Shown: piece after piece, positions 1-8,816 of the stretch
Layout: each line of letters starts with the position of its first letter
Position numbering within the stretch: the stretch's first letter is position 1
Assembly (NCBI GenBank): GCA_947593615.1
Contig: CANQDR010000005.1
Location: 23,696 to 87,695, forward strand
From: an uncultured Clostridia bacterium
Lineage (GTDB): Bacteria > Bacillota > Clostridia > Oscillospirales > Acutalibacteraceae
Length of the DNA: 64,000 nucleotides
Direction: 5' to 3'
Made by a program: the position numbers and the translations under genes
Notes under the pieces: generated by a model
Databases searched by the model: none
Told to the model about the DNA's origin: nothing
The model's input: the letters and a program-made list of their open reading frames with translations, nothing else

Positions 1-1
1 T

Positions 2-355
2 ATAGGAATAATAGAAACAATTGATAAAAAAGTAAAAACTATAAAAATTAATTTCTATGACAAAACTGCTGTCTATACATATGATTATGCCTCGGATCTT
101 GACTTTGCCTACGCAGTTACGGTTCACAAAAGCCAGGGCAATGAGTTTGACGCCGTAATTATCCCTATGTTTTCTGGGCCTCCGCAGCTTTACTACAGAA
201 ATCTGCTTTACACAGCGGTAACAAGAGCAAAGAAAACTCTGATTCTTGTGGGCAATCCGCAGACAGTTGAATATATGGTAAACAACAACCGCCGTACCAA
301 AAGATACAGCGGACTAAAAGAATTTTTATTACGTGATGATGACGGACTTTATTAA
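2..355 (+). CDS. C-terminal part of RecD-like / SF1 ATP-dependent DNA helicase (truncated by window edge)
   Basis: Open frame from base 2; ...YAVTVHKSQGNEFDAVIIP...LLYTAVTRAKKTLILVG is the C-terminal UvrD/RecD helicase motif V/VI region. Confidence 0.85.
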   Translation: MGIIETIDKKVKTIKINFYDKTAVYTYDYASDLDFAYAVTVHKSQGNEFDAVIIPMFSGPPQLYYRNLLYTAVTRAKKTLILVGNPQTVEYMVNNNRRTKRYSGLKEFLLRDDDGLY

Positions 356-1001
356 AAAAATTATAAACGCAGTATATGACTGTCTGTTTCCCGTCAGATG
401 TCCCTACTGCGGAAAGGTAATCAATAAAAACGATTATGCCTGTACTGACTGCAAAAAGTTGTTTCCCGAAAAGTCAATTGAAAGATATGCCGTCGGCGGA
501 TATAAATGCGTATCACCCTTTCCATACAGCGGAATTTTCAGCAAGGCAGTAAAAAAATTCAAATTCGGCAACTGCGGCGGATATTCAAAACAGCTGTCAT
601 TTATGGTGGTACAAAGCATACTGCAAACATATAATATTTCAGAAATTGATGTTGTTACCTGTGTTCCCATGCACAAAAAATCACTGAAAAAACGCGGATA
701 CAATCATTCTCAACTTCTTGCAAAGGAATGTGCGCAAATAATGAATATTCCGTATGCAGATTTGCTTAAAAAAACACGTGAAAATAAAGCTCAACATAGT
801 ATAAAAGCCAACAAACGAGCCGATAATGTCAAGGGTGTTTATGAAATAATCAGTAAAGATTCAGTCAAAAACAAAAATATTCTGCTCATTGATGACATAA
901 TAACAACGGGAAACACTTTAGGCGAATGTTCAAGAATACTGACTCAACACGGCTGTAAAGCAGTAAACTGCGCTGTGTTATGCAGTGTTGATTCACACTA
1001 A
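333..1001 (+). CDS. ComF family protein / phosphoribosyltransferase
   Basis: CPYCGKVINKNDYACTDC zinc finger plus PRPP motif ILLIDDIITTGNTLGEC. Confidence 0.9.
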   Translation: MMMTDFIKKIINAVYDCLFPVRCPYCGKVINKNDYACTDCKKLFPEKSIERYAVGGYKCVSPFPYSGIFSKAVKKFKFGNCGGYSKQLSFMVVQSILQTYNISEIDVVTCVPMHKKSLKKRGYNHSQLLAKECAQIMNIPYADLLKKTRENKAQHSIKANKRADNVKGVYEIISKDSVKNKNILLIDDIITTGNTLGECSRILTQHGCKAVNCAVLCSVDSH

Positions 1002-1070
1002 TATATTCTTGAAATATGTATTATATTGTAATATAATACACTTAATTAATATTAACAATGGAGCGATTTT

Positions 1071-2087
1071 ATGGATATTGCAATTGACCTCGGCTCGGAC
1101 AGAACAAGGGTCTTTATAGAAAACAAAGGCAAAGTGCTTGATGAAGCAAGCGTTGTGACCTATGACATTGACACAGGTGAAATATATTCCGTAGGCGATA
1201 AAGCATATGCAATGATTGGCAAAACGCCGGTAGGAGTAAAAGCAGTTCATCCTCTTGACAGCGGAGTGATTGCAGAGTCCGACCTTGTGGAGGATATGGT
1301 TTCGATTCTGCTTAAAGAGGTGTGTTCGGCAAAGGTAGTAATGCCGAGAGTAGTTACGTCTATTCCCTGCGATGTTACCGAGGTTGAGAAACGCGCTGTA
1401 GTCAATGCAGTAAGCTCATTTGGAGTAAGACGAGTTTATTTGATTGAAAGTCCCAAGGCGGCGGCTATGGGGTGCGGAATTGATATTACAGGCGCGCACG
1501 GAGTAATGATTGCAGACATAGGAAGCGGAACCGCCGACATTGCAGTTTTGTCGCTGGGCGGAATATCAATTTCAAAGAGCATTAAACACGCAGGCTGTGC
1601 TATGGATGAAGAGATCATAAAATACATCAGAAAGCAGTATAACCTGATTATAGGCACAAATATGGCAGAAAGCTGTAAGAAAGCAGTGGGCTGTGTAAAA
1701 GTGCCCGCCGAGCCAAAAACATTCAGAGTAAAAGGCAGAGACGCTGTAAGCGGACTGCCCAGATTTGTTGAAGTAGGTTCAGAAGAAATAAAAAATGCAA
1801 TTGAAGAAATCTCAATGGAAATAGTAAATGCAATTAAAGATGTGCTTGAAAAAACTCCGCCGGAACTTATCGGAGACATATATACCGACGGAATAATTTT
1901 GACGGGCGGTCTTGCAAAGCTTACAGGCTTTGCAAAGCTTGTAAGCGAAGCAACAAAGCTGAGGGTTCGTGTGCACAAATCTGCTGAGGACTGCGTAATA
2001 ATGGGGTGCGGCAAGGCGATAAAATATATCGGTGAAACCGAAAAAGTTCAGTCAAGCGGCATATCACCTCTGCTTGCGGCATTTTGA
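1071..2087 (+). CDS. mreB: MreB/Mbl-family rod-shape-determining actin homolog
   Basis: IAIDLGSDRTRVF, IADIGSGTADIAVLSLGG, ILTGGLAKL motifs. Confidence 0.85.
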   Translation: MDIAIDLGSDRTRVFIENKGKVLDEASVVTYDIDTGEIYSVGDKAYAMIGKTPVGVKAVHPLDSGVIAESDLVEDMVSILLKEVCSAKVVMPRVVTSIPCDVTEVEKRAVVNAVSSFGVRRVYLIESPKAAAMGCGIDITGAHGVMIADIGSGTADIAVLSLGGISISKSIKHAGCAMDEEIIKYIRKQYNLIIGTNMAESCKKAVGCVKVPAEPKTFRVKGRDAVSGLPRFVEVGSEEIKNAIEEISMEIVNAIKDVLEKTPPELIGDIYTDGIILTGGLAKLTGFAKLVSEATKLRVRVHKSAEDCVIMGCGKAIKYIGETEKVQSSGISPLLAAF

Positions 2088-2205
2088 TAAAATTCATTAA
2101 AAGCGGCGGAATGACGCCGCTCACAATTCGGGCAGGCGGTGTGTCAAATCAGATGTCTTTTTACCCAAATATCGCTGACCAGTTTCCTATACAACAAAAT
2201 GAAAA

Positions 2206-2240
2206 CCCCGATATACCAACTAAAAAGGTTATCGGGGCTT
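2206..2240 (+). terminator. Hairpin terminator downstream of mreB
   Basis: aaaaccccgata...tatcggggctttt. Confidence 0.6.
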
Positions 2241-2253
2241 TTCAATGCATAAG

Positions 2254-2286
2254 AAAAACGCCTGTGCATAAAGCACAGGCGTTTTT
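2254..2286. terminator. Hairpin aaaaacgcctgtgc-ataaa-gcacaggcgttttt, copy 1 of 3
   Basis: Perfect inverted repeat with flanking A/T tracts; near-identical copies at 5820 and 8661. Confidence 0.75.
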
Positions 2287-2400
2287 AAAGAAAGAAGAAA
2301 AATTATGAAAAGCAATATTAAGTCATAAGCGTTAATCAATTAATAATTAAATAACTAATAAAATATCTATAATTCATAAATATATAGAAATTTCAATTAA

Positions 2401-5073
2401 TTAGCTTATAATTTCTCCAGTTTCAGGGTTATAAACTCCCCAACTGCCAGTATAATGATTCTTATTATCTAACGTCGTACTTGCAATAAATATATTTTTA
2501 CCGGCTTCTGTTGCCAAATCACCGGTTTGTCGAGCGCCGTTCCAGCAACTTTCATCCGTACCATTTGGTATATCTTGACTTACAAAAAGGAAGCCCTGAA
2601 TACCGTCTACAGGTAATTCTTCATAAATTGTAATTGACCAAATGTCGTTTCCTTCAAACTCCATTGGCAGCGACTCGTTACGAATTCCGGCATATGACCA
2701 ACTGTAGAAATGAACTTGCGACCACTGAGTCTTACTATTATCAAAATAAATGGTTCTTTCTGTCTCATCATCACCCAAAGCCGGGTCATAAGTTGTGTAA
2801 GAACCTACTCCGTCAGCGACTACTTTAAAGCAGTTAGCATCGCCTCTGTCTGCAAGATTTTGCCATACGTTCAAAATATAAGTATCAGGATGATCATCAC
2901 TATATACTTGGCCTGTCTCCTTAAAATCAGCCAATGAAGTACGGAAGTCTTCTTCTGATACCTCTATTTTTTCATCTTCTTTTCCGCGTTGATACAGAGG
3001 TGTTCTGAAGAATGATATATTTGTCCAGTCATCCGGCAAATTATCAGTATAGTATACTCCGGTATCTTCATCATAATTATCAAAACAAATAACTGCATCC
3101 GTCGCATTATTATATATCCATATTTTTGCGCCGTACTCATTAAGCCATTTTACATAATTCGGCATGTAGAATCTGTTTGCGGGAGGCTCTGTAGGCGTTG
3201 GAGGATTTGTAGGCTGAGGCTTATCAGGAAGCGGCTTTTTGGCTGTTACACCTGTATGGTTACCTTCTTCGATTTGATCTACAATATATTTCTGAACTAA
3301 TGTTGCGTCTATAACAGTGATTCTTTCGTCTTCATTAACATCGGCTGCAACATAAGGTACACCTTCTAAAACGGATAAGTTTACTATGTGTGCCTGTATA
3401 GCTGTTGCGTCCTGAACGCTGATGCGTCCGTCGCCGTTTGTATCTCCTATAAGCACATCTACATACTCAGATGCTGATGACGGTTCAGTTCCATTAGTCG
3501 TTGCAGTTGTTTCATCACCGGCTTCAACCAAACCAGCTATTGCATCTTCAAGAGTTTTACAAGCACTATCAATGTCTGCTTGTTTCGAATTTTTGTTGTT
3601 AAGCGTTCTCTTTGCGTCAGTCGTAGCAGACTTAAGTGTTGCATATGAAGCAGCGGTATACTTACTTTCATTTTTCAGTAACTCATCTGCTTTATCAATT
3701 GTTTCCTGTAATTTTGCTGTGTCCAGATTAATTATACGGAAAGTGTGTCCAACCTCATTTGCATACGCTTCAGTTGTGCTGCCTTCGTAACCGTATAATT
3801 TAACAACTGAGGAACCTTGGCCCTCGCTAAAGACACCAAAAATTTCTTTTCCACGATCGTCGCCAAAGACTACATCCTTGGATTCTACATAAATCATTCC
3901 CAAGCCGTTTCTTTGGTAAAAAGCGCGATAAGCTATATTTTTTAAAGAGGCCGGAAGATGAATTTCACCTAAAGTATCTCCTCCCTGACCCGCTGTTAAT
4001 GCAAATGCTTCACTTGCTATGGAGGTTAGCTGGCTTTCTTCTTCAAAAGTAACACTTTTTAAATAACGGCAATCAAAAAATGCTTTACTACCTATTGTTC
4101 TTACCGATGCCGGAATTGTTAGATTATTTATTCTTAAACCGCTAAAAGCATTGTCGGCAATAGCTATAACCGGTCTGCCGTTAATCTCTGATGATATTTC
4201 AACATCTTCCATAGAGGTATAGCCGTCTTTTAATCCTGTGATTACAACTGCTTCACCATCGTCGCCGTTCTGGATAACCTGCCATTTAAAAATAGACATA
4301 TCCGGTTCTGTAGGTTCTGCAGTAGTTGACGTTGTCGGTTCGTCGGGAGTTGCAGGTGTCATTACCTCACTCTTAAAACCTTTTTCAGTTACGTAATTTT
4401 CTACAGAAGAGCCTTGATAATAATGAAAAATTATATCAGTATTAATCTTCGCGCCAAAAGCCGTACCCGTAAAATTCGGTGAACCGTAACAATAAACATC
4501 TGCCAAAGCTGCACAACCGTTAAAGGCTAATGCTAATACTTTTGCATCACTATTAAAAGTTATTTTAGTCAAAGCTGAACAACCGTTAAATGCCGTAGCA
4601 CTAATTTGCGTTAATGTTGCAGGAAAATTAATTTCAATCAGTCCTGTGCATTTCGCAAATGCAGAACTATTTATATTTAATAATCCACTGTTTAATGTTA
4701 TTGAATTAATTGTTGTTTTATCTGAAAACGCTGAAGCTCCTATTTCTTCAACGGTATATTCAACTTCATCATTTTTAACTGTACTCGGAATGTTTACGGA
4801 ATCACTATCTCCTGTATAACCCGTTACTCTAACGGCATTCCCAAGTAAAGATTCTCTTATAACTACATATTGTAAACCTTGTTCATCAGAAAATGAACTA
4901 CCTTCAGCAGCAGAAGCTGACATTGGCACAATAGTAAAAATTCCCATCAGCATAGCAGCTACAAGCAGAAAACTCAGAAGTTTTGTCTTTTGTTGTACTA
5001 TTATTTTCTTATGATTAATTTTCATTTTTTTATTCATCCTTTCATTCATTATCATAACTTTCTTTTTTATCAT
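2401..5073 (-). CDS. Secreted LRR_5/BspA-like, FIVAR-like, dockerin type I and C-terminal CBM26-like starch-binding protein
   Basis: Signal peptide LLSFLLVAAMLMGIFTIVPMSASAA; leucine-rich repeats; dockerin repeats GDTNGDGRISVQDATAIQAHI / ADVNEDERITVIDATLVQKYI; C-term IYFDNSKTQWSQVHFYSWSY. Confidence 0.85.
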   Translation of the reverse strand: MIKKKVMIMNERMNKKMKINHKKIIVQQKTKLLSFLLVAAMLMGIFTIVPMSASAAEGSSFSDEQGLQYVVIRESLLGNAVRVTGYTGDSDSVNIPSTVKNDEVEYTVEEIGASAFSDKTTINSITLNSGLLNINSSAFAKCTGLIEINFPATLTQISATAFNGCSALTKITFNSDAKVLALAFNGCAALADVYCYGSPNFTGTAFGAKINTDIIFHYYQGSSVENYVTEKGFKSEVMTPATPDEPTTSTTAEPTEPDMSIFKWQVIQNGDDGEAVVITGLKDGYTSMEDVEISSEINGRPVIAIADNAFSGLRINNLTIPASVRTIGSKAFFDCRYLKSVTFEEESQLTSIASEAFALTAGQGGDTLGEIHLPASLKNIAYRAFYQRNGLGMIYVESKDVVFGDDRGKEIFGVFSEGQGSSVVKLYGYEGSTTEAYANEVGHTFRIINLDTAKLQETIDKADELLKNESKYTAASYATLKSATTDAKRTLNNKNSKQADIDSACKTLEDAIAGLVEAGDETTATTNGTEPSSASEYVDVLIGDTNGDGRISVQDATAIQAHIVNLSVLEGVPYVAADVNEDERITVIDATLVQKYIVDQIEEGNHTGVTAKKPLPDKPQPTNPPTPTEPPANRFYMPNYVKWLNEYGAKIWIYNNATDAVICFDNYDEDTGVYYTDNLPDDWTNISFFRTPLYQRGKEDEKIEVSEEDFRTSLADFKETGQVYSDDHPDTYILNVWQNLADRGDANCFKVVADGVGSYTTYDPALGDDETERTIYFDNSKTQWSQVHFYSWSYAGIRNESLPMEFEGNDIWSITIYEELPVDGIQGFLFVSQDIPNGTDESCWNGARQTGDLATEAGKNIFIASTTLDNKNHYTGSWGVYNPETGEIIS

Positions 5074-5819
5074 AATTTTCTTGTATCATAATTTTAATCT
5101 TTTTTGTTTTTAACGCTTTTATGACGTTTTTTATAACTTTCTATTCATTCATTCTTTCGTTAACTTTTATGTGTTTTATCATAATTTTCCTCCCCTTTCC
5201 GTATTATTTATAACATCTAACAACTTTTATCATACAAAACGATAAATTTGTTAGTAATCATATGAAATCTGCTCTTTCTATGCAGTAATGCACTACTCTC
5301 CTTTTCGATAAAGATTGAGACATTACTACAGTTGTGTTATATTCAATTTTCAAGGTTCTGTAAAGTATTTTTATCTTACTTCCTATTTGAGAATTTATTT
5401 TATGTATATAAAAAATTTTAACTATTTTCTGTATTGAGCCCTCCGGTATCAAATTATAATTTTGCAATATTAGGTATAAAATATAGTGTATTGTTACGTT
5501 TTATAACATTATTATACTATATTATTTATGCAAAATTACCACTTTATTTGCATTATAATTCTATATAAGGTATTTGTCAATGATTTTTTTGGCATTTTAA
5601 ACTATTTTGCGTAATTTTTTATATATCCTACAATTTTTATGTCCCAAAATATCAATATTGCACAAAAATTGACACAATGCTGCTCACAATTCAGGCAGGC
5701 GGTGTGTCAAATCAGATGTATTTTTACCCGAGTATCGCTGTCCAGTTTCCTATACAACAAAATGAAAACCCCGATATACCAACTAAAAAGGTATTATCGG
5801 GGGCTTTTCAATTCATAGG

Positions 5820-5852
5820 AAAAACGCCTGTGCTTTATGCACAGGCGTTTTA
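5820..5852. terminator. Hairpin terminator, copy 2 of 3
   Basis: aaaaacgcctgtgctttatgcacaggcgtttt. Confidence 0.7.
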
Positions 5853-5925
5853 AAGAAAGAAGAAAATTATAATTACAAATTGATAAATAAGCTCTTCTCA
5901 TATTTTATTTTAAAAGCAAAGGCGT

Positions 5926-8577
5926 TTAAATTGTCAAAACATACGTTACTTCTTCACCGGCGGAAATCAGCGGCTCCTGGTTTGGAAGAACATTACCCTC
6001 TTCATCTCTTATTATAAACTTTCTGGCTGTATTCCAGTTATTATACGTTGTAAAAATAACCTTAGCAGAACCATTGATGCTGTAAGTATATACTTCTTCA
6101 TCTGCATCATAGGTCATTTTGTTAAATGATGTTCCAACTCTGTCTCCGCCAAAGGTATATACATAGATGTCACCTGTGTAATCTTTAGCAGTAACAGTAA
6201 TTACAGCGTGTGGCTTCTTTGTATAAGTATAAGTCTTTGAAACATCACCGAGAGTAACTGTAAGTGTTGTTGTTTCTGTAAAAATAAATGAATGAGAACC
6301 GGTAAATGCTACAGGTTCTTCTTCATTAACCTGATATGTTGCAGTTTCGCCTTCGGGAACATTAAATGCATACACACTTACATTAATTGAGTCAGTAAAG
6401 TCTTTTGAACCGGGAGCTGCCAAAACTTCCGACTGTGGGGGAACGTCTGTGTATGAAAATTCAACACTTGTTACATTACCGTCTGAATCAACTACAGGTG
6501 TGTATGTGTTCATGCCAACTTCAACAGACATATCAGCTGTCTGCTTACCGCTCCAAGTAGTTGAGTTTGTAAAAAGGAAATATTCCGTAAGTTCAATTTC
6601 CCCATTTTGTTCAACATAAGACGGTACATCTACAGGAACAACTACACTGTAGAGATTTTCATGATCTGCAACCGGCTCCATTGTAACAAAGTCACCGAAG
6701 TAGCCGTAGTTCCAAGCGTAAAAGTAAATTTCATCCCACTGTGTATTTGTGTTGTCAAAATAAATGCGCGAACCTGCTTCTATTGCAATATCACCATATA
6801 TCGGCGCCAATGTTAAGATGTATGTTACTTCTTCACCGGCGGAAACCAGCGGCTCCTGGTTTGGAAGCTCATTATAATCCATATCTCTGATTATAAATTT
6901 TTGAGCTGTATTCCAGTTATCAGAAGTTGTAAAAATAACCTGAGCTGAACCATTGATGCTGTAAGTATATACTTCTTCATCTGCATCATATGTCATTTTG
7001 TTAAACGATGCTCCAATTCTGTCGCCGCCAAAAGTATATACATATATGTCACCTGTGTAATCTTTAGCAGTAACAGTAATTACAGCGTCTGACTTCTTAA
7101 TATAAGTATAAGTTTTTGAAATGTCGCCGAGAGTAACTGTAAGTGTTGTTGTATCTGTAAAAGTTAATGAATTATTACCTGTAAATGCTACAGGTTCCTC
7201 TTCATTAACCTGGTATGTTGCAGTTTCACCTTCGGGAACGTTAAATGCGTATACGCTTACAGTTATTGATTTTGTAAAGCTCTTTGAATAGGGAGTTGCC
7301 AAAACTTCGGGCTGTGGGGGAAGGTTTGTATATGATAATTCTACAGATGTTATGTCTCCGCTTGAATTTACCAAAGGAATATATGTGTTCTTTCCTCTTT
7401 CAACCGGCATATTTCCAGTCTGTTTGCCGCTCCAGTTGTTTGAGTTTGTAAAAAGGAAGTATTCAGCGCCTTCCGGCACAACTTTAGGAACAACGACTTT
7501 ATAAATGTTTCTGCGACCGGGAACTTCCTCCATAGGAACGAAGTCGCCGTAGTAACCGTAATTCCATGCGTAGAAATAAACATTATCCCACTGTGTGTTT
7601 GAGTTATTAAAATAAATAACTGAACCCGGTGTAAGAGCAATATAATAAGGCAATTCCAATGTAAAAGTTACGTGTTGACTCGAAGGAACAAGCGGTTCAC
7701 TAAGTACTTTCCCATTTTCATCTTTTATTATAAATTTCTGCTGAGTAACAGAGTCCCAATTATTTTCTGTTGTGAAAATAACTTTGGCGGAACCATTAAT
7801 TCTGTAGGTGTATATTCCGTTACCCCTGTATTCCATTAAATTAAATGATGAACCGACCCTGTCACCGCCAAAGGTATATGCGTAAATATCGCCTCTGTAA
7901 TCACCCGCATTAACGGTAATTACGGCATCATCAACTTTTGTGTAAGTAAAAGTTTTGGAAACACTGCCCGCAGTAACAGTGATTTTGGTTGTTTCTGTAA
8001 CAGTAATTGACGCTGAATCAGTAAATTTTACGGTAGTGGCTCCGTTAATTGAAAATGTAGGAGTTACACCCTTAGGAACATTAAATGCATATACATTAAC
8101 TGTAAGAGGTTCTGTAAACTCCTTTGAATAAGGAGCTGCTGTCACTTCTGTTTCAGCAGGAAGATATGTATAGGATAACTGAACAGATGTTACTCTGCCA
8201 GATTGATTTGTTATAGGAGTGTATGTGTTTTTTTCTGCCTGAACAGTCTGATCCTTTGTCTGCTGACCGCTCCAATCCGTTGAGTTTGTAAACAAAAAGT
8301 ATTCAGCGCCAACAGGTACAGCTTTAGGTACAACGACTTTGTAAAGATTATTTGTACCGCTGACTTTATCCATAGGAACAAAGTCGCCAAAGTAACCGTA
8401 GTTCCAAGCGTAGAAGTAAATATTTTGCCACTTTGTATTTGTGTTATCAAAATAGATAACCGAACCCGCTTCAAATGCAATATTATCCGTCACTGCGGCA
8501 GAAGCAGAAACAGACCCGAAAGTAATTACTGAAAATGCAATTACTGCGGTTAACAACAGAGATATTATTTTTTTCAT
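5926..8577 (-). CDS. Secreted three-repeat CBM26-like (starch-binding) protein
   Basis: Signal peptide; three tandem IYFDNTNTQW..FYAWNYGYFGDFVPME + SxxYAFNVPxG + GDIYVYTFGGDRVG modules; start moved to MKKIISLL behind aggaggtttgttATG. Confidence 0.85.
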   Translation of the reverse strand: MKKIISLLLTAVIAFSVITFGSVSASAAVTDNIAFEAGSVIYFDNTNTKWQNIYFYAWNYGYFGDFVPMDKVSGTNNLYKVVVPKAVPVGAEYFLFTNSTDWSGQQTKDQTVQAEKNTYTPITNQSGRVTSVQLSYTYLPAETEVTAAPYSKEFTEPLTVNVYAFNVPKGVTPTFSINGATTVKFTDSASITVTETTKITVTAGSVSKTFTYTKVDDAVITVNAGDYRGDIYAYTFGGDRVGSSFNLMEYRGNGIYTYRINGSAKVIFTTENNWDSVTQQKFIIKDENGKVLSEPLVPSSQHVTFTLELPYYIALTPGSVIYFNNSNTQWDNVYFYAWNYGYYGDFVPMEEVPGRRNIYKVVVPKVVPEGAEYFLFTNSNNWSGKQTGNMPVERGKNTYIPLVNSSGDITSVELSYTNLPPQPEVLATPYSKSFTKSITVSVYAFNVPEGETATYQVNEEEPVAFTGNNSLTFTDTTTLTVTLGDISKTYTYIKKSDAVITVTAKDYTGDIYVYTFGGDRIGASFNKMTYDADEEVYTYSINGSAQVIFTTSDNWNTAQKFIIRDMDYNELPNQEPLVSAGEEVTYILTLAPIYGDIAIEAGSRIYFDNTNTQWDEIYFYAWNYGYFGDFVTMEPVADHENLYSVVVPVDVPSYVEQNGEIELTEYFLFTNSTTWSGKQTADMSVEVGMNTYTPVVDSDGNVTSVEFSYTDVPPQSEVLAAPGSKDFTDSINVSVYAFNVPEGETATYQVNEEEPVAFTGSHSFIFTETTTLTVTLGDVSKTYTYTKKPHAVITVTAKDYTGDIYVYTFGGDRVGTSFNKMTYDADEEVYTYSINGSAKVIFTTYNNWNTARKFIIRDEEGNVLPNQEPLISAGEEVTYVLTI

Positions 8578-8660
8578 AACAAACCTCCTCATCATAATAT
8601 TTTGTCTTATATATTAATATTGCATATTAAATTTATTTTTATATAAATTTAATGTTTAGG

Positions 8661-8692
8661 AAAAACGCCTGTGCATAAAGCACAGGCGTTTT
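8661..8692. terminator. Hairpin terminator, copy 3 of 3
   Basis: aaaaacgcctgtgcataaagcacaggcgtttt. Confidence 0.7.
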
Positions 8693-8816
8693 AAAGAAAG
8701 AAGAAAATTATGATAACGAAAATAAGTAATAAGCGTTATTTAACTAATTATTAAAATATCTATTAAATTAAAAAGTTAAGGTAAGGTATGGTATGATATA
8801 TAGAAATTTCAATTAA

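Noticed and set aside
1436-2014. 192-aa minus-strand ORF inside mreB
   Set aside because: Antisense shadow of a clearly coding gene; Ser/Pro-rich composition with no recognisable domain
5074-5700. AT-rich TATCATAATTTTC-like repeats upstream of the first starch-binding gene
   Set aside because: Irregular, low-complexity and without clear periodicity; not enough to call a regulatory array
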